Source of the DNA: Pseudomonadota bacterium
Lineage (GTDB): Bacteria > Pseudomonadota > Gammaproteobacteria > Steroidobacterales > Steroidobacteraceae
Direction of reading: 5' to 3'
NCBI GenBank assembly: GCA_023391335.1
Contig: JAEWBG010000099.1
Location: 1 to 44,621, forward strand
Length of the DNA stretch: 44,621 bases
The notes beneath the pieces were generated by a model. It saw only the letters and a list, made by a program, of their open reading frames with translations, was not told the DNA's origin and did not search any database. The position numbers and the translations under genes are program-made. Below, piece after piece: positions 22,625 to 30,919 of the stretch. The number at the start of each line of letters is the position of its first letter. Position 1 is the stretch's first letter.

Positions 22625-24808
22625 ATGAGCACTGCCGAGAATTCCTTGTCGTTCAATACGAGCCGCCGCGAGCTATTGAAAGCGGGCGGCGCACTCACCA
22701 TTGCCGTGTGGCTCCCGGCCGGACATGCCGCAACGCAGGTGAAGGCAAACGCAGCGAACACACTCGAGCCGAATGCATTCGTGCGCATTGCACCGGACAA
22801 CACCGTGACCGTGATCGCCAAACACGTGGAGATGGGGCAAGGGGCGTATTCGGGCCTCGCCACCATCGTGGCCGAGGAACTCGATGCCGATTGGCACCAG
22901 GTTCGCGTTGAAGGCGCGCCCGCAGATGCGAAGCGCTACAACAATCTAAGTTGGGGCCCATTTCAGGGCACGGGCGGCAGCACCGCCATTGCAAACTCGT
23001 TCGATCAACTGCGCAATGCCGGCGCGACTGCGCGAGCAATGCTGGTGAGCGCGGCAGCCAAGCGCTGGAACGTCTCCGAAGGCGAGATCGTCATCGAGTC
23101 CGGCGTGGTGAAGCATCTCGGTTCGAACCATTCGGCATCGTTTGGCGAGCTTGCAGCCGATGCTGCGCAGCTTCCCATACCGACCCAGGTCAAGCCGAAG
23201 GATCCATCGCAGTACAAGCTGATCGGCAAGCCGATCCAACGCGTCGACGCACGTGAAAAGTCCACGGGCACTGCGATCTTTACACAAGACATCAAGTTGC
23301 CCGGCATGTTGACCGCGGTCGTGGCGCATCCACCGCGTTTTGGCGGCAAGGTGAAAAGCTTCGATCCCACTGCAGCGAAGGCCATCAAAGGCGTGGTCGC
23401 TGTGGTGCCGTTCGAAACCGCTGTTCGCTCTGGTGTTGCAGTCGTGGCGAAGGACTTCTGGAGCGCGCGCAAGGGACGCGATGCACTCAAGATCGAGTGG
23501 GGCGACAGCAATGCTTTCCACGGCAGTACTGAGGAATTGTGGGCGCAATATCGAGCGTTGGCGGATCAGCCTGGCGACTCAGCCAAAAAGGAAGGCGATG
23601 CTGAGAAAGCGCTGGCTGGCGCGGCTCGCGTCATTGAGGCGACCTACGAAGTGCCCTATCTCGCTCACGCGACGATGGAACCGATGAATTGCGTCGTTCG
23701 CATCGGTGCGAATGAATGCGAAGTGTGGAACGGCGAACAGTTCCAAACGGGTGATCAATTCGCGCTTGCAAAACTGCTGGGGCTGGCGCCTGAACAAGTT
23801 CAGATCCATCAGCTCTACGCAGGTGGCAGCTTCGGACGACGCGCGAATGCGTATTCGGACTATTTGGTGGAGACGGCCGCGATCGCGAAAGGTGCAGGTC
23901 TACAAGCCCCGCTGAAGCTAGTGTGGACTCGAGAAGACGACATGCGCGCGGGCTTCTATCGCCCCATGTTCCTGCACAAGATCAAAGCGGGGTTGGATGC
24001 GAACGGCAACATCGTCGCATGGCACCACCGTATCGTCGGCCAATCGATTTTGAGCGGCACGCCGTTCATGGGCAATGCAAAGATCGACCCTGCATCGGTC
24101 GAAGGCGCCGCCAACTTGCCGTACGCGATTCCGAATATCACCGTTGAGCTGCACAGCCCAAAGGTCAATGTACCGGTGCAGTGGTGGCGCTCGGTGGGAT
24201 CGACGCATTCGGCATACGCGGTCGAGTCCTTCATCGATGAGATTGCGCGTGCGACGAACAAGGATCCGTACGCATTGCGCCGCGAGTTGCTGGCGAATCA
24301 GCCCCGACATCGCGCCGTTCTGGAATTACTCGCGCAGAAATCCAATTGGCAAGCAACACGAGCCAAGGATGAGATTTACGGAATCGCACTGCACGAGTCC
24401 TTTGGCAGCGTCGTGGGCGAAGTCGCGCAACTGAAGCGAACCGCAAATGGTCCGAAACTTGAAAAGGTCGTTTGCGTTGTCGACTGCGGCCTCGCCGTGA
24501 ATCCGAACATCGTGGCAATGCAGATGGAATCGGGCATCGGCTACGGACTCGGTGCGACGCTCACGGGTGCGATCACCCTCAAGGATGGCGTGATCGAACA
24601 GAGCAACTTCGATGACTATCCGGTTCTGCGCATCAATCAGATGCCTGCGATCGAAGTGCACATCGTGCCTTCGACTAACAAACCCAGCGGTGTGGGTGAG
24701 CCCGGCACACCCGTGATTGCACCAGCGTTGGTGAATGCGCTAGCGACGTATAGCGGTCAGACGATTCGCCGCTTGCCGCTCTCGGCTCAGGGCGTGAATT
24801 TAGTTTGA
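22625..24808 (+). CDS. iorB: Isoquinoline 1-oxidoreductase-type molybdopterin subunit
   Basis: The large xanthine-oxidase-family subunit, 727 residues, which binds molybdopterin and hydroxylates an N-heterocycle or oxidises an aldehyde. A twin-arginine leader is visible at the N-terminus (NTSRRELLKAGGALTIAVWLP...GHA), so the complex is exported folded to the periplasm, with IorA as a hitchhiker. Later segments include HVEMGQGAYSGLATIVAEEL, PMNCVVRI, GSFGRRANAYSDYL and the C-terminal GVGEPGTPVIAPALVNAL with the active-site Glu. Isoquinoline is only the founding substrate; the true one is unknown. AAGGA precedes the ATG. No cofactor-maturation gene lies nearby. Confidence 0.9.
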   Translation: MSTAENSLSFNTSRRELLKAGGALTIAVWLPAGHAATQVKANAANTLEPNAFVRIAPDNTVTVIAKHVEMGQGAYSGLATIVAEELDADWHQVRVEGAPADAKRYNNLSWGPFQGTGGSTAIANSFDQLRNAGATARAMLVSAAAKRWNVSEGEIVIESGVVKHLGSNHSASFGELAADAAQLPIPTQVKPKDPSQYKLIGKPIQRVDAREKSTGTAIFTQDIKLPGMLTAVVAHPPRFGGKVKSFDPTAAKAIKGVVAVVPFETAVRSGVAVVAKDFWSARKGRDALKIEWGDSNAFHGSTEELWAQYRALADQPGDSAKKEGDAEKALAGAARVIEATYEVPYLAHATMEPMNCVVRIGANECEVWNGEQFQTGDQFALAKLLGLAPEQVQIHQLYAGGSFGRRANAYSDYLVETAAIAKGAGLQAPLKLVWTREDDMRAGFYRPMFLHKIKAGLDANGNIVAWHHRIVGQSILSGTPFMGNAKIDPASVEGAANLPYAIPNITVELHSPKVNVPVQWWRSVGSTHSAYAVESFIDEIARATNKDPYALRRELLANQPRHRAVLELLAQKSNWQATRAKDEIYGIALHESFGSVVGEVAQLKRTANGPKLEKVVCVVDCGLAVNPNIVAMQMESGIGYGLGATLTGAITLKDGVIEQSNFDDYPVLRINQMPAIEVHIVPSTNKPSGVGEPGTPVIAPALVNALATYSGQTIRRLPLSAQGVNLV

Positions 24809-24824
24809 TTTAGAGGTGCGGGAT

Positions 24825-25024
24825 CGGACGCGACACGCAGAGCACAAAGGATCAGAGACGCACGGTTTAAGAAGAATTGGCCGCAGAGAACGCAAAAAAA
24901 GCGGGTCAACCAAGCTACGCTTCGTCGTCACAGCGTGTATTCGGCTCCTGGTCGTTCATCCTCTTTTCTGCGTTCTATGTGGCTAAGTTTTTCTTAGTCT
25001 TTGCGCGCTTTGTGTTTCGTCCGG
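24825..25024. repeat. Nested two-armed repeat after iorB
   Basis: Two arm pairs are nested. The outer pair is CGGACGCGACACGCAGAGCA (24825) with CTTTGTGTTTCGTCCGG (to 25024). The inner pair is GGCCGCAGAGAACGCAAAAA (about 24881) with TTTTCTGCGTTCTATGTGGC (about 24963). They fill the gap between the convergent iorB and subtilase genes and combine two arm families found separately elsewhere. Confidence 0.82.
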
Positions 25025-25032
25025 CTTCTTGA

Positions 25033-26331
25033 TTACGGTCCGCAACCATCCTGATTCAGTAACAGGCTCAGCGCGGTGCACAGATTCACCGTACTGGCTT
25101 GCGAGTCACCTGTGACCCGACTCGATCGTTCGAGTAGCTCAAGTGCCGCGGCAGCGGTCAGATGACGGTCGCGCGAGAGCAGTAACGCAAGACCGCCAGA
25201 TACGCTCGCCGCCGAAAGCGAACTGCCGGACATGAAGTCATAGGTGCCGTTCGGAACCAATGTCAGCACTTCGTCGCCAGGTGCAAAAAGCGCCGCATCC
25301 GCGGCGCCAGGGTGAGATGTGCGATCCACACTGATCACCCCTGGAATCGCGGTGGGGAATTGCTGGTTCTCAGCACCTGAACCGCGCGGTGGAGCGGCGC
25401 CGACGAACAGCGTGCCGCGATGCAAGCCAATTTCGACGATTCGCTCCAGCAGCGGATCCGCAGGGCCGGACAGGCTGAGATTCACGATGTCCATCTTGCG
25501 ATCGATCGCCGCCGATAAGGCCTTCGCCAACGTCAGCGTATTGCACGTGGCGCTCGCGCTCGCTTCCTGCGTGGGCCAGCAGGCGCGATAAGCGAACAAG
25601 CTCGCGCGCGGGGCGATGCCCGCAATGCCTTCGCGATTGTTCTCGCTTGCTGCGATGATTCCCGCGACCGCTGTTCCGTGCCGCTCGCGCACACTCTCGG
25701 CGGGCCGCGCATCGACAAAATTCTCTTGCTGCGCGATGTGCCCCCGCAGATCAGGATGAGTTGCATCGATGCCGGTATCGATGACCGCCACGCGAATGCC
25801 CTCACCGCGCGACCAGCGATGGGCTCCGGCAACGTTCATCTCATCGAGATTGCGTTGCAGCTTTCGATAGGGATCGCCCGAGTCTGCGGAGAGCGTACTG
25901 AACGACTGCATCGGCTGTGCTGATTCGACTCGCTTGTCGCGCCGTAAACGCGCGAGGAGCTGAGCGGGATCGGCGCCTGGCGGAGTCTCGAACACGATGC
26001 AGTGCACGCCGAGCATCGCGATGGGCCAGGCCGCAGCTTGTTTCAGTCCGTACGCATGGCCGATCGCGTTGGCTTGCGATTGCGCACTCGGAGCGACTGA
26101 GTACTGCGTCGGATGATCGTACGTGCGCGACGTGGAACCGGCATGAGGAATGCTCGGCGGAGACGGATTGCGAACCGTCACCACGAGCAAGCGCGCGCGA
26201 TCGACTTGTTGATCCGTCGAAACGAAAGCGGCGGATTGCGGGCTCGTTGGTAACGAGCCGCACCCGGCTAGCAGGCCTGCAGCGAGCAGCCATCCAGCCC
26301 AGGCCGATCCGCGATGCGACGCGCGGTTCAT
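25033..26331 (-). CDS. Subtilisin-like (S8) serine protease lipoprotein
   Basis: A 432-residue S8 protease. The lipobox LLAGCGS near residue 25 predicts a lipid-anchored periplasmic or outer-membrane location. An I9-like propeptide spans about residues 95-145 (GVHCIVFE ... LLARLRRDKRVESAQPM). The triad is visible: Asp in VAVIDTGIDATHPDL, His in RHGTAVAGII, and Ser in FMSGSSLSAASVSG, where the usual GTSMA is GSSLSAA. Asn of the oxyanion hole is less certain. Its ATG overlaps the stop of the anti-sigma gene (ATGA), so it is translated with the sigma/anti-sigma pair and may act in that signalling pathway. Confidence 0.88.
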   Translation of the reverse strand: MNRASHRGSAWAGWLLAAGLLAGCGSLPTSPQSAAFVSTDQQVDRARLLVVTVRNPSPPSIPHAGSTSRTYDHPTQYSVAPSAQSQANAIGHAYGLKQAAAWPIAMLGVHCIVFETPPGADPAQLLARLRRDKRVESAQPMQSFSTLSADSGDPYRKLQRNLDEMNVAGAHRWSRGEGIRVAVIDTGIDATHPDLRGHIAQQENFVDARPAESVRERHGTAVAGIIAASENNREGIAGIAPRASLFAYRACWPTQEASASATCNTLTLAKALSAAIDRKMDIVNLSLSGPADPLLERIVEIGLHRGTLFVGAAPPRGSGAENQQFPTAIPGVISVDRTSHPGAADAALFAPGDEVLTLVPNGTYDFMSGSSLSAASVSGGLALLLSRDRHLTAAAALELLERSSRVTGDSQASTVNLCTALSLLLNQDGCGP

Positions 26332-27017
26332 TGCCGTTCGCTTTCCAACACGGCCGGTTCGCAGAACACGACGTGTGTATCTTGCCGAAGTTGCACGACC
26401 GCGCTCTTGAGTGCATCTGCAGACGACGCTTTGCTATTCAGCATCAGCGTAAACACGCCGGCATCGGTCGGGCCCGCAACCACGCGGGCGTCGATACTCT
26501 TGAGTAGGGTGCTGATGTCAGCCAATTTTGTCTGGTCGTCAAACACCACGCGCAGCACGGGTCCCTTCGCCGTCGAGTTCGGGGCGGTCAAAGTGGCGAA
26601 ACGCGGCGCAACTTGGACTTCGCGCTGCTGCCACCACAACGACCCTAGCAGCGCAGCCACGGCCATGACCTGAATGCTGGCGGCGATGGCCAGCCACTTC
26701 GGCATCCGCTGAGTGCGTGCTACTACGGCCGCGCGCGTCGGAACCTCGGAGTCGAACTCCGTATCTGCTTCGCTATCGATACGCTGCATGAGTTTGTTGA
26801 ACGATGTCTGCGGCGCGAGCACGACTGCCTCCTCGGCCCGAATCGCGTCGCGAAGGCGGCGCTGCTCTTCCAGCTCCGTGCGGCAGGCTTCACATTGCTG
26901 CAGATGCTTTTCTACCTGCTGTGTCTGTGCTTCGGTCAGGCGTTGATTGGCCAGCCAAGGAAGCAGGTCCCAGCTCTCGCGATGCTCGCGGCTCGATAAG
27001 GCGTCTCGACGCATCAT
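26328..27017 (-). CDS. Membrane anti-sigma factor with zinc-finger domain
   Basis: An anti-sigma factor of about 229 residues. The N-terminal cytoplasmic ZAS-type motif HLQQCEACRTELEEQ holds the sigma factor. One membrane helix follows (WLAIAASIQVMAVAALLGSLWW). The periplasmic domain ends RVVFDDQTKLADISTLLKSI, then GVFTLML ... AVVQLRQDTHVVFCEPAV, a pattern that resembles a subtilase propeptide (compare LLARLRRDKRVESAQP in the neighbouring protease). The ATG at 27017 overlaps the sigma stop codon; the frame is open further upstream but inside the sigma gene. Coupled overlaps on both sides indicate balanced synthesis. Confidence 0.85.
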   Translation of the reverse strand: MMRRDALSSREHRESWDLLPWLANQRLTEAQTQQVEKHLQQCEACRTELEEQRRLRDAIRAEEAVVLAPQTSFNKLMQRIDSEADTEFDSEVPTRAAVVARTQRMPKWLAIAASIQVMAVAALLGSLWWQQREVQVAPRFATLTAPNSTAKGPVLRVVFDDQTKLADISTLLKSIDARVVAGPTDAGVFTLMLNSKASSADALKSAVVQLRQDTHVVFCEPAVLESERQ

Positions 27018-27598
27018 GGATTCAAACTCTCCGGCATTCCCGCGAGACGAGGTAGCGAGCGGCGCATTTTTTCGCGTGCATGGAACATCCTCGTCTTCAC
27101 GGTGTTCGTCGGGCATTGCATGATTTCAGCGATTTCTTCGCAGGAATGGCCGAGCAGGTAGGCGAGCTCGAGCACCATGCGCTGTTCCAAGGGCAGCTCG
27201 TCCAATCCTTGCTGCAGCCATTCACGTTCTTCATCCTGCACCGGCTGAGCCGCAATCGACGCGGCTTCATCGACCGATGTGTTCATCGCGTTGCCGACGC
27301 GGCGCAGCGCTTTGAGCGCTCGTCGATACGCAATGCCGACAATCCAAGTCGAGACTCGCGATGCGCCACGGAAGCTCGCGGCCTTCTGCCACACGGTCCA
27401 CATCGTGTCGTTGATGACTTCTTCGATCAGATCGTGCTGCTGCGTGATGCGCATCAGAAAGCGAGCCAGTCGGCGGTGGTACACAAGGTACAGCTCTTTG
27501 AAGGCCGCACGGTCTTGCAGCACGATGAGGCGCAGCAATTCGAGTTCCCGCTCGTTGCTGGATACCGAACCGGTCGTTTGCGATTGCACGCCGCTCAA
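27014..27598 (-). CDS. ECF RNA polymerase sigma factor
   Basis: An extracytoplasmic-function sigma factor. Region 2 is seen in LYLVYHRRLARFLMRITQQHDLIEEVINDTMWTVWQKA, region 4 in LPLEQRMVLELAYLLGHSCEEIAEIMQCPTNTVKTRMFHAREKMRR. The frame is open to 27802 but overlaps the porin gene there; TTG 27598 or GTG 27589 just past the porin stop are the plausible starts, and which is used is open. It is released when the membrane anti-sigma factor encoded next is inactivated. The regulon is unknown; the upstream porin is a candidate member. Confidence 0.88.
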   Translation of the reverse strand: MSGVQSQTTGSVSSNERELELLRLIVLQDRAAFKELYLVYHRRLARFLMRITQQHDLIEEVINDTMWTVWQKAASFRGASRVSTWIVGIAYRRALKALRRVGNAMNTSVDEAASIAAQPVQDEEREWLQQGLDELPLEQRMVLELAYLLGHSCEEIAEIMQCPTNTVKTRMFHAREKMRRSLPRLAGMPESLNP

Positions 27599-27654
27599 GT
27601 TCGTGGATTCTCTGGTGAATGCTGCGTATGAGTACCCTGAAATTCGTGCCCGGT

Positions 27655-28371
27655 TCAGAAACGCCAGTTCACGGACGCAACCCAGCGGGAACCGGTGCTT
27701 TGCGGCCCGAAGAGTGTCTCTGCATCGTTGTTGGTGTCGATGTGCTGCAAGTCGAGCTGCAGTGACTGCCAACTGAAGGCTAGGCCGGTGTTCCAGTACC
27801 AATAGCTTCTTGGGTATACGGTGTGCAGATCGTAATAGCCCACGCCCGCGTAGAACGACCAGGATCCAAACAGGGGCTGGGTCCCGGTAATTTCATAGGC
27901 TTGAGCGGCGCGTCGCTCGATACGGTTCAGCTCATAGGTGGCAAGGTTCGGCAACCAAGCGACCGTCGCGTTGATGCGATCGCGAAAACTCAAGGTGGCA
28001 CCGATTTCGTCGTGATCGAAGCGCGTTCCCACGCGGCTCTGCAAGTAGGCGAAGTGCGTCAGCGATAGGCGCGCCGACCAGTTTTCGTCGAATGCCCAGA
28101 TTTTGGAGGCAAACAAGTCGACTTCGTAGTGGGCCCAGGGCCTGCGTTCGGCAGACAGAGTCGAAGCCCAGGCGCCGATGGTGAGGCCGGTTAGCGGCTG
28201 GCTATACGCACTCGCTTGCACCGCGACATCACCCTGAGAAAGCGAGACGCCGCGGTAGACATAATCGTTCGTGAGGCTGAGCGAACCGCCGATGTTTTCG
28301 GCCGCGCGCGCACTCGCGGCTGCGCCGCAGCACAACACTATCGAGGCGAACAGGGTTCGGAAGTGCTGCAT
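27655..28371 (-). CDS. TorF-family putative outer-membrane porin
   Basis: A 238-residue outer-membrane beta-barrel with signal peptide (MQHFRTLFASIVLCCGAAASARA). The mature start GGSLSLTNDYVYRGVSLSQGDVAVQASA is the hallmark of the TorF/TIGR02001 group, and alternating strands run to the terminal aromatic residue (VASVNWRF). Such proteins are predicted channels with no well-defined substrate. It is upstream of the sigma/anti-sigma/subtilase set on the same strand, with about 57 bp between, so it may be co-transcribed and sensed or controlled by that system. Confidence 0.85.
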   Translation of the reverse strand: MQHFRTLFASIVLCCGAAASARAAENIGGSLSLTNDYVYRGVSLSQGDVAVQASAYSQPLTGLTIGAWASTLSAERRPWAHYEVDLFASKIWAFDENWSARLSLTHFAYLQSRVGTRFDHDEIGATLSFRDRINATVAWLPNLATYELNRIERRAAQAYEITGTQPLFGSWSFYAGVGYYDLHTVYPRSYWYWNTGLAFSWQSLQLDLQHIDTNNDAETLFGPQSTGSRWVASVNWRF

Positions 28372-28473
28372 TCGTTGGATACGCCCAGATTCAGTTAGGC
28401 CAGCATCCTGAGCCAGGCAGTTTATGGAACTGAGTACCCTGCGCCTGGTCGGCGGTTCAATGCGAGCGAAGAA

Positions 28474-29343
28474 TTATTTAGGTCGGTCCGCAACGAGCAG
28501 TTGATCCGTCGTGAGCACCTGATCGGGTTGGATCGCGGGCTGGTCCTTATAGCGGGCGTAAATAGGTGCGAAATCCGTATCGTAGGCGGCGCGGAACAGC
28601 TGCTCGAAGCTATCGATCACGAAATAGGTCTGCTGGAAGTCGTCGATCAGGTAGTCGGTGCGCATGACCCGCTCGAGCGCGAACCGTATGCGATGTGGCT
28701 TTGAGTTCTCAACGCTGTACACCGTCTCCCCTTTGGAGGAGAGGATGCCCGCGCCGTAAACGCGCAGACCTTGCGGCGTTCGGATCAACCCAAACTCAAC
28801 CATGTACCAATACAAACGGGCCAACATTTTAAGAGCGCCCGCCGCAATCGCCTTCGGTCCGGCGCGTCCGTAAGCCTGCATGAACTGGGCGAAGATCGGA
28901 TTGGTCAGGAGCGGCACGTGGCCGAAGAAGTCATGAAAGATGTCCGGCTCGACTAAATAGTCGAGCTCTTCAGGTTTGCGAATCCAGACGGTTACAGGGA
29001 AGCGCTTCTGTGCGAGATGTGCAAAGAACTGTTCTTCGGGAATCAATCCTGGCACGGGGACGATCTGCCAGCCCGTGGCCCGATCCAAGACGTCGTTGGT
29101 CTCTTCGATTCGCGGTATGCGTTGCGGCGAAGCGTTTAGTGCCCGCGTCCCAGCAACGAATTCAGGCGCGGCATAGCGTTCGATGAGCTGAATTTGGCGC
29201 GCATAGAGCGTCTTCCAAATGGCGTGGTCTTCGCTCGAGTAGCGATCCCACTGTTGCGCAACGCTGTAGTCGGCTGCTGCTTGGCTGTAATCGCCGCGCA
29301 AAGCGACTGGCTGATGGGTAGGTGCGTCCGGCAAGCGATTCAT
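28474..29343 (-). CDS. phhA: Phenylalanine 4-monooxygenase
   Basis: A tetrahydropterin-dependent phenylalanine hydroxylase, 289 residues, of the short bacterial type that converts Phe to Tyr. The iron ligands are seen in EPDIFHDFFGHVPLL (two His) and WYMVEFGLI (Glu). RVYGAGILSSKGETVYSVE and the pterin-binding region are conserved. No 4a-carbinolamine dehydratase (phhB) or catabolic gene follows within the window, so the partner must be elsewhere. The start ATG at 29343 gives the natural N-terminus. Confidence 0.95.
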   Translation of the reverse strand: MNRLPDAPTHQPVALRGDYSQAAADYSVAQQWDRYSSEDHAIWKTLYARQIQLIERYAAPEFVAGTRALNASPQRIPRIEETNDVLDRATGWQIVPVPGLIPEEQFFAHLAQKRFPVTVWIRKPEELDYLVEPDIFHDFFGHVPLLTNPIFAQFMQAYGRAGPKAIAAGALKMLARLYWYMVEFGLIRTPQGLRVYGAGILSSKGETVYSVENSKPHRIRFALERVMRTDYLIDDFQQTYFVIDSFEQLFRAAYDTDFAPIYARYKDQPAIQPDQVLTTDQLLVADRPK

Positions 29344-29431
29344 CGCCTGACCATAGCACCGACTCTGCGACGTTCGCGATGCGTGCTAGACGCGAGCGAG
29401 CGGATGTATACGAATCGAGTGGGAGTTGTGT

Positions 29432-29504
29432 GCAGTCGTACTGCGTTGACCGACGCAGAGTGCGTCGTTCGGCGGCGGTTGCAGCGTAGCGTTCGCCACG
29501 CTGC
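29432..29504. repeat. Three consecutive micro-palindromes
   Basis: In the 185-bp gap after phhA's start, three hairpins follow one another: GCAGT-CGT-ACTGC (29432-29444), CGACGC-AGAGT-GCGTCG (about 29451-29467), and GCAGCGT...ACGCTGC (29481-29504). Stem sequences differ but each is self-complementary, similar in design to the larger array at 29942-30334. Confidence 0.6.
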
Positions 29505-29528
29505 AGCCTTCGTTACTTGACGTTTCAG

Positions 29529-29738
29529 TTAGCGGTTGGCCGCGGTTCGCGTCACGTTGGAGTCATCCACTGGCGTGACTTCAACCGACCAAGCCTTTTC
29601 GTCCATGGCAGTCACTTCGACATGACCTGAGTGAGCCTTTGTAGGCACACTCACCATCGACGTCGTACCCCAAACAGCCGCACCGACCAATGCGAAAGCG
29701 GCCGCCGCCCCAACGATCGTTCGCGCTTGAATCACCAT
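29529..29738 (-). CDS. Small exported or membrane-anchored protein, unknown
   Basis: A 69-residue protein with an N-terminal hydrophobic segment (RTIVGAAAAFALVGAAVWG) acting as anchor or signal, then a short polar tail (HVEVTAMDEKAWSVEVTPVDD). A strong AGGAGGG box lies just before its ATG, which supports expression. No family was recognised. It stands alone on the minus strand between phhA and the hairpin array. Confidence 0.6.
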   Translation of the reverse strand: MVIQARTIVGAAAAFALVGAAVWGTTSMVSVPTKAHSGHVEVTAMDEKAWSVEVTPVDDSNVTRTAANR

Positions 29739-29941
29739 CTCACCCTCCTGACCGCACCTGCGGATGCGCGACTAGCGGTTTTGTGTGCCTCCACTAGCAG
29801 CGCGTTAAAGAAGAACTCGGGTTACAAGATAGTCTCTTTATGGCGACGCATCGTGCCGTGCTTCACAGTGTAGAAGGGCGTTTTTTAAGCCTTACGAGCG
29901 TTCGCGACACAGGTCTCAGAGTAGGCTGATGTAAGTCAAAT

Positions 29942-30334
29942 ACGCAGAACATAATCTGCGTGAGACGCGGAGGAGGACGGATGCTTCGCATCGTGAAGGA
30001 CGGACGTCGGGAAGGACGACAACGTCGTCGGGAAAGACACAGAGAGCGCGACGGATCGCTTTGCGATCAGGAAGGACTGTCGTCAGGTAGGACGCTCGCG
30101 CGTCAGGAAGGACTAGCGTCAGGTCAGAGAAGGAAAGGACGGACGCTGCACGTCGGGAAGGACTAACGTCGGGAAGGATGCTGTCGCATCGGGAAGGACT
30201 TCGTCGGGACAGAATCGGAGGTGCACGGCGGATCGCTTTGCGATCAGGAAGGACTCGCGTCAGGTAGGACGCTTGCGCGTCGGGAAAGACTACCGTCAGG
30301 TCAGAGTGAAAATAGGACGGATGCTTCGTATCCA
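29942..30334. repeat. Tandem array of variable-stem micro-hairpins
   Basis: About sixteen units of 16-25 bp. Each has a short inverted repeat with variable stem (examples: GATGC-TTC-GCATC, GATCGC-TTT-GCGATC, GACGC-TCGC-GCGTC, GATGC-TGTC-GCATC, ACGAC-AAC-GTCGT) followed by the word RGGAAG(G)AC. A 78-bp block occurs twice (30052-30129 and 30229-30306) with six differences: four in hairpin loops, two in the spacer word. Stems change together, so pairing seems to be kept. A 177-codon frame crosses it on the minus strand (repeating SYLT.VLPDRKAIRR) but looks like a by-product of the repeat. Confidence 0.85.
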
Positions 30335-30366
30335 GGATTAACAGAGCAGATGTCGGATGTGCCCGC

Positions 30367-30390
30367 AGAAAATCCTGGGGCCGATTTTCT
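30367..30390. terminator. AGAAAATC/GATTTTCT stem-loop
   Basis: A perfect 8-bp inverted repeat with an 8-nt loop (CTGGGGCC) lies downstream of the minus-strand DUF2007 gene. On the minus strand no long U-run follows, so a terminator role is only suggested. Confidence 0.35.
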
Positions 30391-30410
30391 AGGCAATTTC
30401 CTCTGATTCC

Positions 30411-30437
30411 GTTCGTCCTGAGCTGTGTCGAAGGACA
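30411..30437. repeat. GTTCGTCCTGAG...CGAAGGAC interspersed repeat
   Basis: GTTCGTCCTGAGCTGTGTCG followed by AAGGACA closely resembles the widespread intergenic repeat of form TTCGTCCTGAGCCTGTCGAAGGA seen in many proteobacteria; GTCCT and AGGAC can pair. It lies 20 bp past the DUF2007 stop. Confidence 0.55.
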
Positions 30438-30457
30438 TCTTCGGGTCACGCAAATCG

Positions 30458-30721
30458 TTAGTTGGCATTCTCATCCGAGCCCAGTTGCCCCGCTGCGAAC
30501 GATTCGAGTTCTTCGTCTGTGAATGCCGCATTCGACGCGGCAGATCGTGCTCGATGCATCATTGCCACTGGCACCATCAATCGAAACCCACGCGCCAGCC
30601 CCGGTATCGGTTCGTCGGACACGATCTCCACGGAAATACCTTCGGATCTCAGCAGGCCAGCCGCAACTTCGGCTGAAGCTGCGTCAGCGTAAGCAGCGAA
30701 TTCTTTCCAACCGTCTTTCAT
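30458..30721 (-). CDS. DUF2007-like signal-transducing protein
   Basis: An 87-residue protein starting WKEFAAYADAASAEVAAGLLRSEGISVEIVSDEPIPG, the alpha-beta pattern of DUF2007 (PII-like small domain), with a polar C-terminal extension (FTDEELESFAAGQLG). Function unknown; DUF2007 proteins are proposed signal transducers. No obvious partner. The gap on its 5' side (30722-30919) holds only repeat-like words (TGCGCTCTGTGATCTC; CACCTCATCACC). Confidence 0.72.
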   Translation of the reverse strand: MKDGWKEFAAYADAASAEVAAGLLRSEGISVEIVSDEPIPGLARGFRLMVPVAMMHRARSAASNAAFTDEELESFAAGQLGSDENAN

Positions 30722-30919
30722 GTGTGTGCCCGTTCGATTGCGAACTTGATAGCACGCTTATCGTCACGTTCACAGTAGGGGTGCAATCATTTGCGAAGGG
30801 AGGAATTTCTTTACGCTCCTCCTTGCGCTCTGTGATCTCTACGTGAAGATTGTTGTCTTTCGATTCGCGACGCGCTCGCGCGCAACGCGCCTTCACTCCT
30901 TCACCTCATCACCGGGTCA

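Noticed and set aside
29942..30334. CRISPR array
   Set aside because: Units are 16-25 bp with no constant repeat of 24-37 bp, no regular unique spacers, and no cas genes.
29916..30449. 177-codon minus-strand frame over the hairpin array
   Set aside because: The peptide only repeats the array (SYLT.VLPDRKAIRR), has no ribosome-binding site, and the DNA shows stem-loop rather than codon constraint.
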